A model generated the notes under the pieces. That model was not told the origin of the DNA and did no database searches. It saw only the letters and a list, made by a program, of their open reading frames with translations. A DNA stretch of 64,000 nt from DATKRB01 sp035532415 (lineage in GTDB: Bacteria > Actinomycetota > Acidimicrobiia > Acidimicrobiales > RAAP-2): positions 1 to 64,000 of the forward strand of contig DATKRB010000045.1 of NCBI GenBank assembly GCA_035532415.1, written 5' to 3'. The position numbers and the translations under genes were made by a program. This document shows, piece after piece, positions 8,270 through 17,781 of the stretch; position 1 is the stretch's first letter; each line of letters starts with the position of its first letter.

Positions 8270-9595
8270 TCACGCCATCTGCACGAGGGTCTGGGCGACG
8301 GTGGAGTCCGTCTGCACGACCTTCGTGTTCGCCTGGTAGGCCTCCTGGGCGATCACCAGGTTGGTGAGCTGGGTGGCCAGGTTGACGTTGGAGGACTCGA
8401 GCGAGCCGCCGATGAGCGACCCCCGACCGCCGGTGCCGGGTGTGCCCACCGAAGCCTGACCGGAGTTGGGGGTGGTGACGTAGTCGAGGTTGCCGATGGT
8501 CTCGAGCCCGCCGGGGTTGGAGAAGGTGGCCAGGGCCAACTGGGCGATGTTCTCGGTCTGCCCGTTGGAGAAGGACCCGACGACCATCCCGCTCGCATTG
8601 ATCGAGTACGAGGTGAGCGTGCCGGCGGCGGCGCCGTCCTGGCTCACCGCCCCGGCCGTGGACTGCCCGGCGAACTGGGTGAACGAAGCGGCCGTCCCCG
8701 ACGGGGGGAAGTCGATGTTCCAGACGTCCCCGGGCGGGAAGGTGTAGCCGGCAGGCATGGTGGCCACCGGCAGCGAGAAGGAGCCGTTGGCGTTGGCCGG
8801 CACGGGGGTGACGCCGTTGGTGGTGATCCCGCTGACCTGACCGGTCGTCGGGTCGAAGGTGACGGTGGGCGGCGTCGCGGTGCTCCACAGGTTCTGGGTG
8901 GTGCCCCCGGGCAGCGTGGCAGTCCCTTGGACGCTCCACTGGTCGGCGGTTCCGGTGACCGGGGTGTAGGTGAGGGTCACCGGGATGGTCGTGCCAAGGG
9001 CGTCGTAGGAGTGGATCGTGGTGCTGACCGGTGTGGCTGTCCCCGAGCCGCTCCAGGCAGGCAGGTTGCCGCCCATGGTGATCTCTGTCGTGGCGTTGGC
9101 GGGAATGACCTGCCCGGCGGGAATGGTGACCGCCCCGATCGGGGCGCTCGAATTGACCGCGCCGTTGACCGCCTGCCAGCCCTCGATCAATCCCCCGGTC
9201 GGGGTGGCCAGGTTGCCGTTGGCGTCCGGCGTCAGCTGGCCGGCCCGGGTGAAGATCTGCTGCCCGCCCTGCTGGGCGATCAGGAACCCGTTGCCGTTGA
9301 TGGCCACGTCGTTCGGCTGATTGGTCTGCTGCAGCGACCCCTCCGAGAGGTCGTTGGACACGGCGCCCACCCGGACCCCCGAGCCCACGGCGACGGCGTT
9401 GATCCCGGCGCCGGCGTTGGCCGTGGCGGGCGGTGCCGATGCCCCGGCGATCTGCTCGGAGAGCAGGTCGACGAAGTCGATGCTCTGCTGCTTGTAGCCG
9501 ACGGTGTTGACGTTGGCGATGTTGTTGCCGATGGTGTCGAGGTAGGTCTGGTTGGCGTCGATGCCGGACACGGCGGCGAGTAGTGATCGGTCCAT
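8270..9595 (-). CDS. flgE: Flagellar hook protein FlgE (FlgE/F/G family)
   Basis: Builds the hook. The 441 aa start with the flagellar rod/hook N-terminal motif LAAVSGIDANQTYLDTIGNNIANVNTVGYK, and end with the C-terminal motif LTNLVIAQEAYQANTKVVQTDSTVAQTLV. The middle is Thr/Gly-rich as in FlgE D1-D2 domains. It follows flgD with an 84-nt gap and precedes fliM, the order seen in many Gram-positive flagellar operons. It is the only long FlgE/F/G-type gene in the window, so distal rod proteins must be encoded elsewhere. Confidence 0.93.
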   Translation of the reverse strand: MDRSLLAAVSGIDANQTYLDTIGNNIANVNTVGYKQQSIDFVDLLSEQIAGASAPPATANAGAGINAVAVGSGVRVGAVSNDLSEGSLQQTNQPNDVAINGNGFLIAQQGGQQIFTRAGQLTPDANGNLATPTGGLIEGWQAVNGAVNSSAPIGAVTIPAGQVIPANATTEITMGGNLPAWSGSGTATPVSTTIHSYDALGTTIPVTLTYTPVTGTADQWSVQGTATLPGGTTQNLWSTATPPTVTFDPTTGQVSGITTNGVTPVPANANGSFSLPVATMPAGYTFPPGDVWNIDFPPSGTAASFTQFAGQSTAGAVSQDGAAAGTLTSYSINASGMVVGSFSNGQTENIAQLALATFSNPGGLETIGNLDYVTTPNSGQASVGTPGTGGRGSLIGGSLESSNVNLATQLTNLVIAQEAYQANTKVVQTDSTVAQTLVQMA

Positions 9596-9679
9596 GGGGT
9601 TCCTCCTGGGTGGGTGCGTCGTGTGGAAAAGGTCTGTCGATGTGATCTGCGGCTCAGCCGGCAGCGGTGCCGGAGCCGG

Positions 9680-10111
9680 TCAGGCGGTGCCGACCGCCGT
9701 GACCGCACCGAGCGGCACGGACGAGCCGTTGACATTGAGCGTGGGCCCGTTGGTGGGGTCGAGGGACACCCCCAGCACCTGGCCCGACACCGTGGTCCCG
9801 TCGGCCAGGGTGGCGGTGATCTGCTTGCCGATCATGCTGGTCGAGGTGAGCGTCTGCTGGGAGGAGAGCTCCTGGGTCACCTGGTTGGCCAGGCTCGACA
9901 TGGTCTCCACCTCGGTGAGCTGCGCCGTCTGCGACAGGAACTGGGTGCCCGAGGTGGGATTGAGGGGATCCTGGTACTTGAGCTGGGCCACCAGCAGGTT
10001 CAGGAAAGTGTTGGGATCGGTCAGGCTCTGGAGCGGATTGGTGCTCGACGACGCCGATGCACCGGTGGTGCCGGCCGACGTTGACGACCCGACGGGATTG
10101 ACGAAGGTCAC
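9680..10111 (-). CDS. flgD: Hook-capping protein FlgD
   Basis: Scaffold that guides hook assembly, 143 aa. The conserved N-terminal part is visible at about residues 30-75: DPNTFLNLLVAQLKYQDPLNPTSGTQFLSQTAQLTEVE. The C-terminal part (ADGTTVSGQVLGVSLDPTNGPTLNVNG) resembles the short FlgD tail of Gram-positive species, which lack the Tudor/FNIII modules of enteric FlgD. It lies between fliK and flgE. Confidence 0.94.
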   Translation of the reverse strand: MTFVNPVGSSTSAGTTGASASSSTNPLQSLTDPNTFLNLLVAQLKYQDPLNPTSGTQFLSQTAQLTEVETMSSLANQVTQELSSQQTLTSTSMIGKQITATLADGTTVSGQVLGVSLDPTNGPTLNVNGSSVPLGAVTAVGTA

Positions 10112-10171
10112 GGGTGGTTGCTCCTAGGACGGGCCGGACGGGCCGGACGGGGATCAGGGCTTGTCATCGGG

Positions 10172-11515
10172 TCAGAGGTGGAGGTCGATCGTTCCGAGAC
10201 CGGGGACGGCCGCGGCTCCCACGAGCAGCGACGGAGCGTGGTCGACGGCACCGATCGCCGACGTCCTCAACAGGCGCCGGCCGTCGGGGCGCCCATCGCC
10301 GCGTGGGTCGCCGCCCCCGGCGTCGGGCCGTGCCGACCCGAGGGCAGCCAGCTCCACGACGACTCGATGGCTCGCGTCCGCGGTCAGCTGGCTGTGGAGT
10401 TGCGGCAGCGAACCGGCCAGAGCGGCGTGACCGGTGGCCGAGTCGGCCCACAGGGACACCACCATCTGCTGGGAGCTCACCGACACGGTGGCCTGCACGC
10501 TGCCCAATCCCTCCGGCTGAAGCCCGAGCGTCACCAGGTGGGCACCGGCCCCGGTTCGCAACGGCGTCAACACCGTCACCAGCTGGTCCGAGACGCTCGC
10601 CCCCGGGGCGGTGGCCACCGGGCCGGTCGGCACGCCGGGGCCCGCCACGCCGCTCGCCGGCGTCGGGACCGGCGGCGGAAGAACGGTCACCATGGCGCCG
10701 GAGGCGACCGGCGGGCCCACCACGCTCGGCGGCGGGGTGCTCGGCGGCGGGGTGCTCGGTGGCGGTGTGGTCGGCGGCGGGGTGGTCGGCCGCGGGGTGG
10801 TCTGCGGCGGGGTGGTCTGCGGCGGGGTTTGCACGATCCGGCTCGAATTCGTTTCGCTCCTCTGCGCGGGATTTCCCTGCGCGCCGTCTCCCGGTGCGCC
10901 GCTTCCCGGCGCGGGACCTGCCGGCCCTCGTGCGCCAACCCCCGACGCCGCGGCACCCGACGGGGATGGGCCACCGGGCTCTGATCCCTCCGCGCCTTGC
11001 GGGCTCGGGGCACCCCTTCCGGTGCCGGGGTGACCGCTCGGGGACTGCGCCTTCGTGGACGAGATCGAGCCGACAGGGCTCACCGGGCCGGCCCCTCCGG
11101 AGGGTCGGGCGCTGTCGGACGCCGGTCCCGACCCTTGGATCCCGGGACTGGGGACCACCGAGCCGACGACGGCCGCAGGTGTCGGCGTCGCCCCCGATGC
11201 CGGGGGATGAGGATCGGGCGCTCCGGCCGAGCCGGACGACGATTGGGCCGGCGCTTTCGCCGAGCTGCTCACGTGCCCTGGCTTGCTCCTCCGCCCCGCC
11301 TTGCTCCCACTCCGAGCGGTCCCGTCGAGCTGCTCGCCGCCGCCGCCGCCGCCGCCGGCCGCGGCGGCCGATGACGTCCCGGTGGCTGTGCCGAGGACGT
11401 CGGGGAAGCTCGACCCGTCCAGCGGCGCGGTACCTGTTCCTTGGGCGGGAGGAGCAGCAGCCGGGACCGGCGCGACCGGGAGGTCGGCGGCAGCAGGGCT
11501 GACGATGGTGGTCAC
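10172..11515 (-). CDS. fliK: Flagellar hook-length control protein FliK
   Basis: Molecular ruler that switches export specificity when the hook is complete. From GTG 11515 (GTGA overlap with the upstream peptidoglycan hydrolase) it has 447 aa. The first 300 are low-complexity Gly/Pro/Ser. A proline tract at 10728-10830 is made of about seven 15-nt units encoding TTPPP or STPPP. The C-terminal Flg_hook domain is recognisable by HLVTLGLQPEGLGSVQATVSV and following residues. FliK proteins share only this domain, so the rest is not alignable. Repeat-based length change here could alter ruler length. Confidence 0.88.
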   Translation of the reverse strand: MTTIVSPAAADLPVAPVPAAAPPAQGTGTAPLDGSSFPDVLGTATGTSSAAAAGGGGGGGEQLDGTARSGSKAGRRSKPGHVSSSAKAPAQSSSGSAGAPDPHPPASGATPTPAAVVGSVVPSPGIQGSGPASDSARPSGGAGPVSPVGSISSTKAQSPSGHPGTGRGAPSPQGAEGSEPGGPSPSGAAASGVGARGPAGPAPGSGAPGDGAQGNPAQRSETNSSRIVQTPPQTTPPQTTPRPTTPPPTTPPPSTPPPSTPPPSVVGPPVASGAMVTVLPPPVPTPASGVAGPGVPTGPVATAPGASVSDQLVTVLTPLRTGAGAHLVTLGLQPEGLGSVQATVSVSSQQMVVSLWADSATGHAALAGSLPQLHSQLTADASHRVVVELAALGSARPDAGGGDPRGDGRPDGRRLLRTSAIGAVDHAPSLLVGAAAVPGLGTIDLHL

Positions 11516-12624
11516 GACCCCGTCCCTCCCAGCAATCCCATGATCTTGGTGACGTACGCCTGGGTCTCGGGGTACGGCGGGATTCCCCCGTACTGCTCGA
11601 CGGCACCCGCCCCCGCGTTGTAGGCGGCCAGCGCCAGGGGCACCGAGCCGAAAGTCTGAAGGTTGCCGGCGAGGATCCGTGCGGCGCCGTCGACGGCCTG
11701 TGCCGGGTCGTAGGGGTCGACCCCCAGGCCCTTGGCCGTCCCCGGCATGATCTGCATCAGCCCCTCGGCCCCGGCCGAGCTGGTCGCCGACGGATCGAAC
11801 CCCGACTCCACCTTGGCCACCGCGGCGAGCAGCTGCGGCGAGACCCCGTAGGTCGCCCCCGCCGAGAGGAAGAGCGGGGCCAGCGACGACGGGACGCCCA
11901 CGGGGCTCGCCGGCGAGGCCGATCCGGCCCCCGAGCCCGCCGGGGTCGTCGCGACGATCCGGCGGATGGCAGACGGAGCGGTCGAGACCGTCTCGACCTG
12001 CACGGTCGTGCCCGTGTGGGGACTGTCGACCATCTTGCCGTTGCCGATGTAGATGCCCACGTGGCCCGGTCCCGACGGCCCGGGCTCGAAGAAGAGCAGA
12101 TCCCCCGGCTGGGCGGCGGCGAGGTCGGCGACCGGCTGGCCCATCGTGGCCTGCTCCTGGCTCGTCCGTGGCAGCGAGATCCCGAGGTCGCCGTACACGT
12201 GCTGCACCAGCCCAGAGCAGTCGAATCCGGTGGACGGGCTGGTCCCACCCCACTGGTACGGCACACCGAGGTACTGGACGGCGTCGGCGACCAGCGACGT
12301 GCCGGTGACCGCGCCACCCGTCGCCGAGGTGGCGGAGGCACCGACCCCGGCACCCCCGGTCGACCCGGTCGACCCGGTCGACCCGGAGAGCGAGCCGAGC
12401 TGGACGCTCGAGGTGGTGGATGTCGTCGCGGCGGCGTCCGCCGCCGCTTGGCCGTTCAGCTGGCCGATGGCGCTCTGGATGGCCGAGAGCATGCCGGCGA
12501 AATTTCCCGAAGCGGCATCGGACGCCAGCTCGGGGCCGAGGGCCTGCACCGCAGACTGCGCCGCGGCGACGCGTTGCACGATGGGTGGGGCAGCCGCGTC
12601 CAGGGTGGAGGGAACTGTTGTCAT
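11512..12624 (-). CDS. Flagellar-operon NlpC/P60 endopeptidase fused to lytic transglycosylase
   Basis: Predicted peptidoglycan hydrolase of 370 aa that probably opens the wall for the rod and hook, taking the place of FlgJ. ATG 12624 overlaps the fliJ stop (ATGA). Domains: helical head (1-90), NlpC/P60 peptidase (about 125-235; VQYLGVPYQWGGTSPSTGFDCSGL with the catalytic Cys, then GHVGIYIGNGKMV with the His), and a goose-type/Slt-like transglycosylase domain (about 255-370; ATYGVSPQLLAAVAKVESGFDP with the catalytic Glu, GLMQIMPGTAKGLGV, LALAAYNAG). No signal peptide is visible, which suggests export through the flagellar channel. A GSTGSTG tandem lies in the linker. Confidence 0.9.
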   Translation of the reverse strand: MTTVPSTLDAAAPPIVQRVAAAQSAVQALGPELASDAASGNFAGMLSAIQSAIGQLNGQAAADAAATTSTTSSVQLGSLSGSTGSTGSTGGAGVGASATSATGGAVTGTSLVADAVQYLGVPYQWGGTSPSTGFDCSGLVQHVYGDLGISLPRTSQEQATMGQPVADLAAAQPGDLLFFEPGPSGPGHVGIYIGNGKMVDSPHTGTTVQVETVSTAPSAIRRIVATTPAGSGAGSASPASPVGVPSSLAPLFLSAGATYGVSPQLLAAVAKVESGFDPSATSSAGAEGLMQIMPGTAKGLGVDPYDPAQAVDGAARILAGNLQTFGSVPLALAAYNAGAGAVEQYGGIPPYPETQAYVTKIMGLLGGTGS

Positions 12625-13082
12625 CGTCCGACCGCCCGGTTCGGCCCGCCTCGGTCCCCGGCGGCGATCCACCGGGCGGTTACGAGGTCGTCGACGGCGG
12701 CCGACTCGGCCCTTGCCTCGCCGGCCATCACCTCGCCGAGACGCCGGCGGGCCAGACGTTCGAGCGCCTCCACCCGCTGGGCGGCGTCGGCCCACGATCG
12801 GGTCAAGCCCGCCACCTCGGCCCGGGACTGCGACAGGCGATCCTCGGCGGCCCGCAACGTGGCGGCAGCCAGGTCGGCAGTCGCCTGCTCCCGACGGAAG
12901 ACCGCTGCCGGGATCGTCCCCGTCGACACCGGCACCGTCCGGTAGCGGAGTGCGGATCGTTCGCGGCGGGCATCGTTGTCCCGCATGCGGAGATTGCCGA
13001 GGAGGAGCTCGGCCCTCGCCGACTCCTCTTGGGCGCGGCGCACCCGGAGCACGGTGGCCAAGCGGAACCGTCGGGAGCTCAT
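12621..13082 (-). CDS. fliJ: Flagellar export chaperone FliJ
   Basis: Coiled-coil protein of 153 aa that links the FliI ATPase to FlhA. It starts MSSRRFRLATVLRVRRAQEE, the typical FliJ opening, and is helical and charged throughout (EDRLSQSRAEVAGLTRSWADAAQRVEALERLARRRL). ATG 13082 overlaps the fliI stop (ATGA), so the longer open frame upstream is rejected. Identity rests on coiled-coil composition plus the fliH-fliI-fliJ position. Confidence 0.85.
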   Translation of the reverse strand: MSSRRFRLATVLRVRRAQEESARAELLLGNLRMRDNDARRERSALRYRTVPVSTGTIPAAVFRREQATADLAAATLRAAEDRLSQSRAEVAGLTRSWADAAQRVEALERLARRRLGEVMAGEARAESAAVDDLVTARWIAAGDRGGPNRAVGR

Positions 13083-14404
13083 GCCACCACCTCGACAGGT
13101 GCGGTCCCGACGAGCGCGGCGAGCAGCGACCACGAGCGTTCGGCGGGCTGGACGTCGCGGACGTCCTGGCACAGGAACGCCTCCATGAAGTCGGCGAGAC
13201 CTATCGCACGGTCGACGGTGGGGTTCGTCCCGGCGACGTAGGCCCCGATCTCGATGAGGTCCTTGGAGTCGCGCGCCGCGGCGAGCAACCTGCGGAGATC
13301 ACGGGCCATCCGGCGCTGATCCGGAGTGGTGATGGACGGCTCCACCCGGGACACCGAGTCGAGCACCTCGATACTGGGGAAGTGCCCGGCGGTGGCCAGG
13401 CGCCGTGACAGCACGATGTGGCCGTCGAGGATGGCGCGGACGGCATCGGCGATGGGCTCGTTCATGTCGTCCCCGTCGACCAGCACCGTGTACAGACCGG
13501 TGATGCTGCCCCGGTCGGAGGCGCCTGCCCGCTCGAGCAGCTTGGGCAGGAGGGAGAACACGGAAGGTGGGTAGCCGCGCGTGACCGGCGGCTCGCCGGC
13601 CGACAGGCCGACCTCGCGCTGGGCCATGGCGAACCGGGTCAGGCTGTCCATCATCAGCACCACGTGGGTCCCCCGGTCACGGAACCATTCGGCGATCCGG
13701 GTGGCGGTGAAGGCGGCCCGGATGCGGACCAGGGCCGGCGCGTCCGAGGTCGCCACCACGACGACCGAGCGGGCCAGGCCCTCGGGGCCGAGATCGTGAC
13801 GAATGAACTCGTTCACCTCGCGACCGCGCTCTCCGACCAGGGCCAGGACCACCACCGGGGCGTCGGTGCCCCGGGTGATCATCGAGAGCAGGCTCGACTT
13901 GCCCACCCCCGACCCGGCGAAGATCCCCAGCCGCTGACCCTGCCCGCACGGGGTGAGGGTGTCGATGGCCCGTACCCCGAGGGCGAGCTGCCGATCGATC
14001 ATCTCGCGCCGGAGCGGATGGGGAGCACTCCCGTCGATGGCCACCAACTCGGTCCCCACCAACTCGGGGCCGTCGTCGATGGGCCGGCCCAGGCCGTCGA
14101 GGACCCGGCCGAGCAAGGACTCACCCACCTCGACGGTGAACGGGCGTCCGACGGCCTCGACCGGGTCGCCGTAGCGGACGCCCTTCAGCTCCCCGAGCGG
14201 CATGCACGCCAGGCTGTCCCCCTGCACCGCCACCACCTCGGCGTCGAGCACCCCTCCGTCGCGCCAGACCCGGACGGCATCCCCGACCGCGGCGTCGATG
14301 CCCTCCACCTCGAGCCGCAACCCGACCAGCCGGCTGACCCGGCCGGTGCGGCGCGGCTCGGTGGCCCGACGAGCGGCAGCCAGGAGCTCCCCGGGCCAGA
14401 TCAT
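13079..14404 (-). CDS. fliI: Flagellum-specific ATPase FliI
   Basis: Export ATPase of the flagellar type III system, 441 aa, the normal family length. Walker A GSGVGKS is at about 165-171, Walker B VVLMMDSLTRFA follows, and the type III signature DSLTRFAMAQREVGLSAGEPPVTRGYPPSVFSLLPKLLERAG (quoted in parts: REVGLSAGEPPVTRGYPPS) is intact. ATG 14404 overlaps the fliH stop by 4 nt, which decides the start within a much longer open frame. Confidence 0.97.
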   Translation of the reverse strand: MIWPGELLAAARRATEPRRTGRVSRLVGLRLEVEGIDAAVGDAVRVWRDGGVLDAEVVAVQGDSLACMPLGELKGVRYGDPVEAVGRPFTVEVGESLLGRVLDGLGRPIDDGPELVGTELVAIDGSAPHPLRREMIDRQLALGVRAIDTLTPCGQGQRLGIFAGSGVGKSSLLSMITRGTDAPVVVLALVGERGREVNEFIRHDLGPEGLARSVVVVATSDAPALVRIRAAFTATRIAEWFRDRGTHVVLMMDSLTRFAMAQREVGLSAGEPPVTRGYPPSVFSLLPKLLERAGASDRGSITGLYTVLVDGDDMNEPIADAVRAILDGHIVLSRRLATAGHFPSIEVLDSVSRVEPSITTPDQRRMARDLRRLLAAARDSKDLIEIGAYVAGTNPTVDRAIGLADFMEAFLCQDVRDVQPAERSWSLLAALVGTAPVEVVA

Positions 14405-15156
14405 CGCCGGGCACCTCCGTCGGCGGCGACTCGGGAGGCTTCCTCGGGATCGACGCCCCGGTGACCGCCGGGCTCCGGCGCGCCGGCGTTCTCCTGGGGC
14501 CGCTGTGAGGCCAGGACCGAGCGGACTCGCTCGAGCGCCGGCTCGATCTGCGCGTCGATCCGGCACGGTCCCGCGTCCACCACGCAGCCACCCCGCTCCA
14601 CTCCGGCATCGCCGACCACGGTCACCCGACAATCGGGCACCAGGGGTCGGAGCACCTCGGCGTCGACGAGCGCGTCGGGATGGAGCCGGACCACCAGGTC
14701 CTCGCCGGGCGAGGCGAGCTGCAGCGCTCGACGCACGGTGGCCGACACCTCGTCGTCGGACACCGACAGCTCGTGGTCGACCAGGGTGCGGGTGAGCTCG
14801 ATGGCCAGACTGGTGGCGTCCTGCTGGGCCACGGCGATGGCATTGGCCCGTCCGGCTGCCATGGCCGAGGCGGCCTGGCACAAGGCTTCCGCACCCCGGC
14901 GCACGGCCTCGGCCTTGGCCGCCTCGGCGCTGCTGCGAGCAGCTTCCATGCCCGCCCGGAACCCCTCGTCGAAGCCCTTCCGGCGGACGGTGTCGAGCTG
15001 GTCGGCGACGGACGGCCGGCTTCCGGCGGGGACGACCGCCTCGGAGCGGTCCACGTGAAGAACGGCAAGGTGGGCATGCTCGACGGCCTCCCCGCGCAGC
15101 ACTCGCCTCAAACCCCGGGTGGACGAGGGTCGGGCCGGATCAGACGACAAGGTCAT
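14401..15156 (-). CDS. fliH: Flagellar export regulator FliH
   Basis: Negative regulator and stator of the FliI ATPase, 251 aa. It has a variable head, a glycine/alanine-rich helix (GFDEGFRAGMEAARSSAEAAKAEAVRRGAE) typical of FliH GxxxG segments, and a C-terminal half resembling V-ATPase subunit E (VRLHPDAL.., GGCVVDAGPCRIDAQIEPALERV). Its 5' end overlaps the fliG 3' end by 17 nt, and its stop overlaps the fliI start. Confidence 0.9.
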   Translation of the reverse strand: MTLSSDPARPSSTRGLRRVLRGEAVEHAHLAVLHVDRSEAVVPAGSRPSVADQLDTVRRKGFDEGFRAGMEAARSSAEAAKAEAVRRGAEALCQAASAMAAGRANAIAVAQQDATSLAIELTRTLVDHELSVSDDEVSATVRRALQLASPGEDLVVRLHPDALVDAEVLRPLVPDCRVTVVGDAGVERGGCVVDAGPCRIDAQIEPALERVRSVLASQRPQENAGAPEPGGHRGVDPEEASRVAADGGARR

Positions 15157-16153
15157 CGTCTCTCCTCAGCAGCACGATCTCGCCCGCCTCCTCCATCTCA
15201 CGCACGGTCTTGACCAGCTGCATCTGAGCCGCCTCGACGGCGGAGAGCCGGGTCGGGCCGAGGAGCTCTATCTCCTCCACCAGGTCCTGCGCAGCACGTT
15301 CGGACAGGTTGTGCAGGAACTTCTCGCGCACCGTCCCGTCGACTCCCTTCAGGGCCACGGCCAGCTCCTTCGGAGCCACGTTGCGAAGGAGCAGCTGCAG
15401 CGTGCGGTCGTCAAGGGCCACCACGTCGTCAAAGACGAAGAGCTGGTTTCGGACCTTCTCGGCCACGTCCGGGGCGATGGCCTCGAGCTCGGCGAGGATC
15501 TGCTTCTCCGACGCCCGGTCGGCGTTGGTCAGGATGCCGACCAGCGAGGCAATCCCACCGGCGGCCAACCGGCCCTGGGCCCCCGCCTGCAGCAGGGTGG
15601 CGAACTTCCGCTCGAGCACGGTGGCGATGTCGAGGACGACCTCGGGGGTGATCCGGCCCATGGTGGCGATGCGCTCGGCCACGTCGACCCGGAGATCTCC
15701 GTCCATCTGGCCCAGCACCTCGGCGGCATGGTCGGAGGGAAGGTGGACGAGCACCACGGCGATGGTCTGGGGATGCTCCTCGGACAGGAACGCCGCCACC
15801 TGCACCGATTCGATCCGATGGAGGAAGAGCAGGGGGCTGCCATCCCCACTGCTCACGAACTGGTCGATGACCTCTTCGGCCCGGGCGGCACCGAGACGCT
15901 CGCGCAGCAGCGTGCGGGCCGCGCCGACCCCGCCCTGCGACACGGCGACCATTCCGGACACCCCGTCCACCAACTCCCCCACCACGGCGACCACCACATC
16001 GGCGTCGAGCTGGGGGAGCCGAGCCATCTCGGTCATGAGCATCACGACCTCGCTCTCGCTCATCGACTTCAGGACCTGGGCTGCCCGCTGAACGCCCAAT
16101 TGGGCCAGCACGGTGGCCGCCTTCTGGGGCCCGGTGAGGGTGGTCGTTGTCAT
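15140..16153 (-). CDS. fliG: Flagellar motor switch protein FliG
   Basis: Rotor protein that generates torque with MotA, 337 aa. It starts MTTTTLTGPQKAATVLAQLG. The middle contains SEEHPQTIAVVLVHLPSDHAAEVL, equivalent to the EHPQ motif of FliG. The C-terminal torque domain has the charged residues expected (VFDDVVALDDRTLQLLLRNV and KFLHNLSERAAQDLVEEIELLGP). ATG 16153 overlaps the fliF stop (ATGA). Confidence 0.97.
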   Translation of the reverse strand: MTTTTLTGPQKAATVLAQLGVQRAAQVLKSMSESEVVMLMTEMARLPQLDADVVVAVVGELVDGVSGMVAVSQGGVGAARTLLRERLGAARAEEVIDQFVSSGDGSPLLFLHRIESVQVAAFLSEEHPQTIAVVLVHLPSDHAAEVLGQMDGDLRVDVAERIATMGRITPEVVLDIATVLERKFATLLQAGAQGRLAAGGIASLVGILTNADRASEKQILAELEAIAPDVAEKVRNQLFVFDDVVALDDRTLQLLLRNVAPKELAVALKGVDGTVREKFLHNLSERAAQDLVEEIELLGPTRLSAVEAAQMQLVKTVREMEEAGEIVLLRRDDDLVV

Positions 16154-17781
16154 CGCCCGCCCACGCCCCGCCCGGCGCCGAGCGGGTCGCCCTGCCCGCC
16201 CCGCTCCTTGGTCCACGCCCGCAGCAGGGCGGCGACCTCGTCGGGCTGCGAGTCGATGAAGGAGCTCACCTCCCTGCTCAGATCGCTCCCGGCCGGACGA
16301 CCCGGTTGCACCGCCGGCATCTGGGTGGTCGCATCGATGACGGACGCCATCTCGACCGGCTGGGCGAGGGCCGGAAGCACGGCCACCGGGGTACGACGGT
16401 GCACCCGGCTCTTCTTCGCCGAGCGCCACAGCAGGAAGAGCACGACGAGGATGGCGAGCGCCACCACGCCGGCACGGATCATCGATGACAGCTTCTGCTT
16501 CGATTGGGCGGCGGCGGTGAGCGCAGCGGCCTTGCTGGCCGCCTGCTGGGTGGCGGTCGAGAACGGGGCGGCGCTCATCGCCAGGGTGTCACCCCGGGCC
16601 TTGTTCAGCCCTGCGGCGGCGGCGACGCCCTGCCGGAGCGTGGCCATGCTCATCCCCTTCGGCAGGCTCTTCGCGTCGACCAGCACGGCGATCGACTGGC
16701 TCTGTGCGGTCCCGGGCGCCTTCTGGTCGGTCTGGGTCACCGTCCCCGTCGCGTAGTTGGTGGACGACGACGAGTTGTTGTAATTGCCCGATCCGGTTCC
16801 CGCGGTGCCCGTCGGCGCGGTGGTGCTGCCCAGCACCCCGCCCCCGGTCGCTCCGCCGGCGGCCGTCTGGCTGCTGGTCTGGGTCTGGGTCGGCACGGTG
16901 ATCGGGGTGTTGGTGGGTCCGAGCTGAAACCCGTTGGTGGTGGTCGACACCTTGTCGAAGTTGAGCACGGCGTTCACCTGGATGTCGGCGTGGTTCGGAC
17001 CGAGCACGCTCAGCAGGTAGGAAGCGATCTTGGCCTCTTGCGAGGCATCGAAGGCAGTCGTGGCGTTGCTGTCGTTGCCCGACGAGGCGTTGACCCCCGG
17101 ACCGGCCAGCAGGTCGCCGTTGGAATCGGCCACCGTCACGTCCGACGCGTTCAGGCCGGGGACGCTGGAGGCGACCAGGTGGACGATGGCCTGAACCTCA
17201 CCGCCCGAGAGCGACTGGCCGGGAGCGGTGTCGACCAGCACGGAGGCACCGGTGGGTGAGGAATTGGAGAGAGCAAAGGTGTTGTTGGCCGGCATGGCCA
17301 GGTTGACCTGCACCCCTGACACCCCGTGGATGGCCCCGATGGTCTGTTGCAGCTCGCCTTGGAGCGCCCGCAGGTAGTCGGCCTGCTGGGTCATCTGGGA
17401 GGTGGTGATCCCCTCCTTGTCGAGGATCCCCAGCCCCACGTTGGTGCTCGATGCGGGAAGGCCGGCCGAAGCCATGTTGATGCGCTCCTGGTCGATCGCG
17501 TTCTGGGGGACGAGGATGGTGCTCCCCCCGTTCTGGAGCTGGTACGGAACCTTGTCCGAGGTGAGCTTGGCGGTGATGGCGGCGGCATCGGCCGGCTGGA
17601 GGTTGGTGAACAGCGGGCCGTAGCTGGGGGTGCCGGCCACGCTCATGAAGAAGAGAGCGCCGACAACCGCGGCCACCACGGTGACCACGGTGACCACCTT
17701 CTGGCCCGGGGTGAAGCCGTCGGCGAAGCGCCGGGCCCCGACCTTCCACCGGTCGATGTCGGAAGCGGCGACCAGGGCCAT
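16150..17781 (-). CDS. fliF: Flagellar MS-ring protein FliF
   Basis: Membrane ring on which the flagellum is built, 543 aa. Membrane segments are at about 28-48 and 434-452. Between them are the YscJ-type ring domains (YGPLFTNLQPADAAAITAKL, ILVPQNAIDQERINMASAGLP, RALQGELQQTIGAIHGVSGVQVNLAMP). The C-terminal cytoplasmic tail (EVSSFIDSQPDEVAALLRAWTKE) is the FliG-binding element. The start shares 1 nt with the fliE stop (TGATG), indicating coupling. Confidence 0.96.
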   Translation of the reverse strand: MALVAASDIDRWKVGARRFADGFTPGQKVVTVVTVVAAVVGALFFMSVAGTPSYGPLFTNLQPADAAAITAKLTSDKVPYQLQNGGSTILVPQNAIDQERINMASAGLPASSTNVGLGILDKEGITTSQMTQQADYLRALQGELQQTIGAIHGVSGVQVNLAMPANNTFALSNSSPTGASVLVDTAPGQSLSGGEVQAIVHLVASSVPGLNASDVTVADSNGDLLAGPGVNASSGNDSNATTAFDASQEAKIASYLLSVLGPNHADIQVNAVLNFDKVSTTTNGFQLGPTNTPITVPTQTQTSSQTAAGGATGGGVLGSTTAPTGTAGTGSGNYNNSSSSTNYATGTVTQTDQKAPGTAQSQSIAVLVDAKSLPKGMSMATLRQGVAAAAGLNKARGDTLAMSAAPFSTATQQAASKAAALTAAAQSKQKLSSMIRAGVVALAILVVLFLLWRSAKKSRVHRRTPVAVLPALAQPVEMASVIDATTQMPAVQPGRPAGSDLSREVSSFIDSQPDEVAALLRAWTKERGGQGDPLGAGRGVGGR

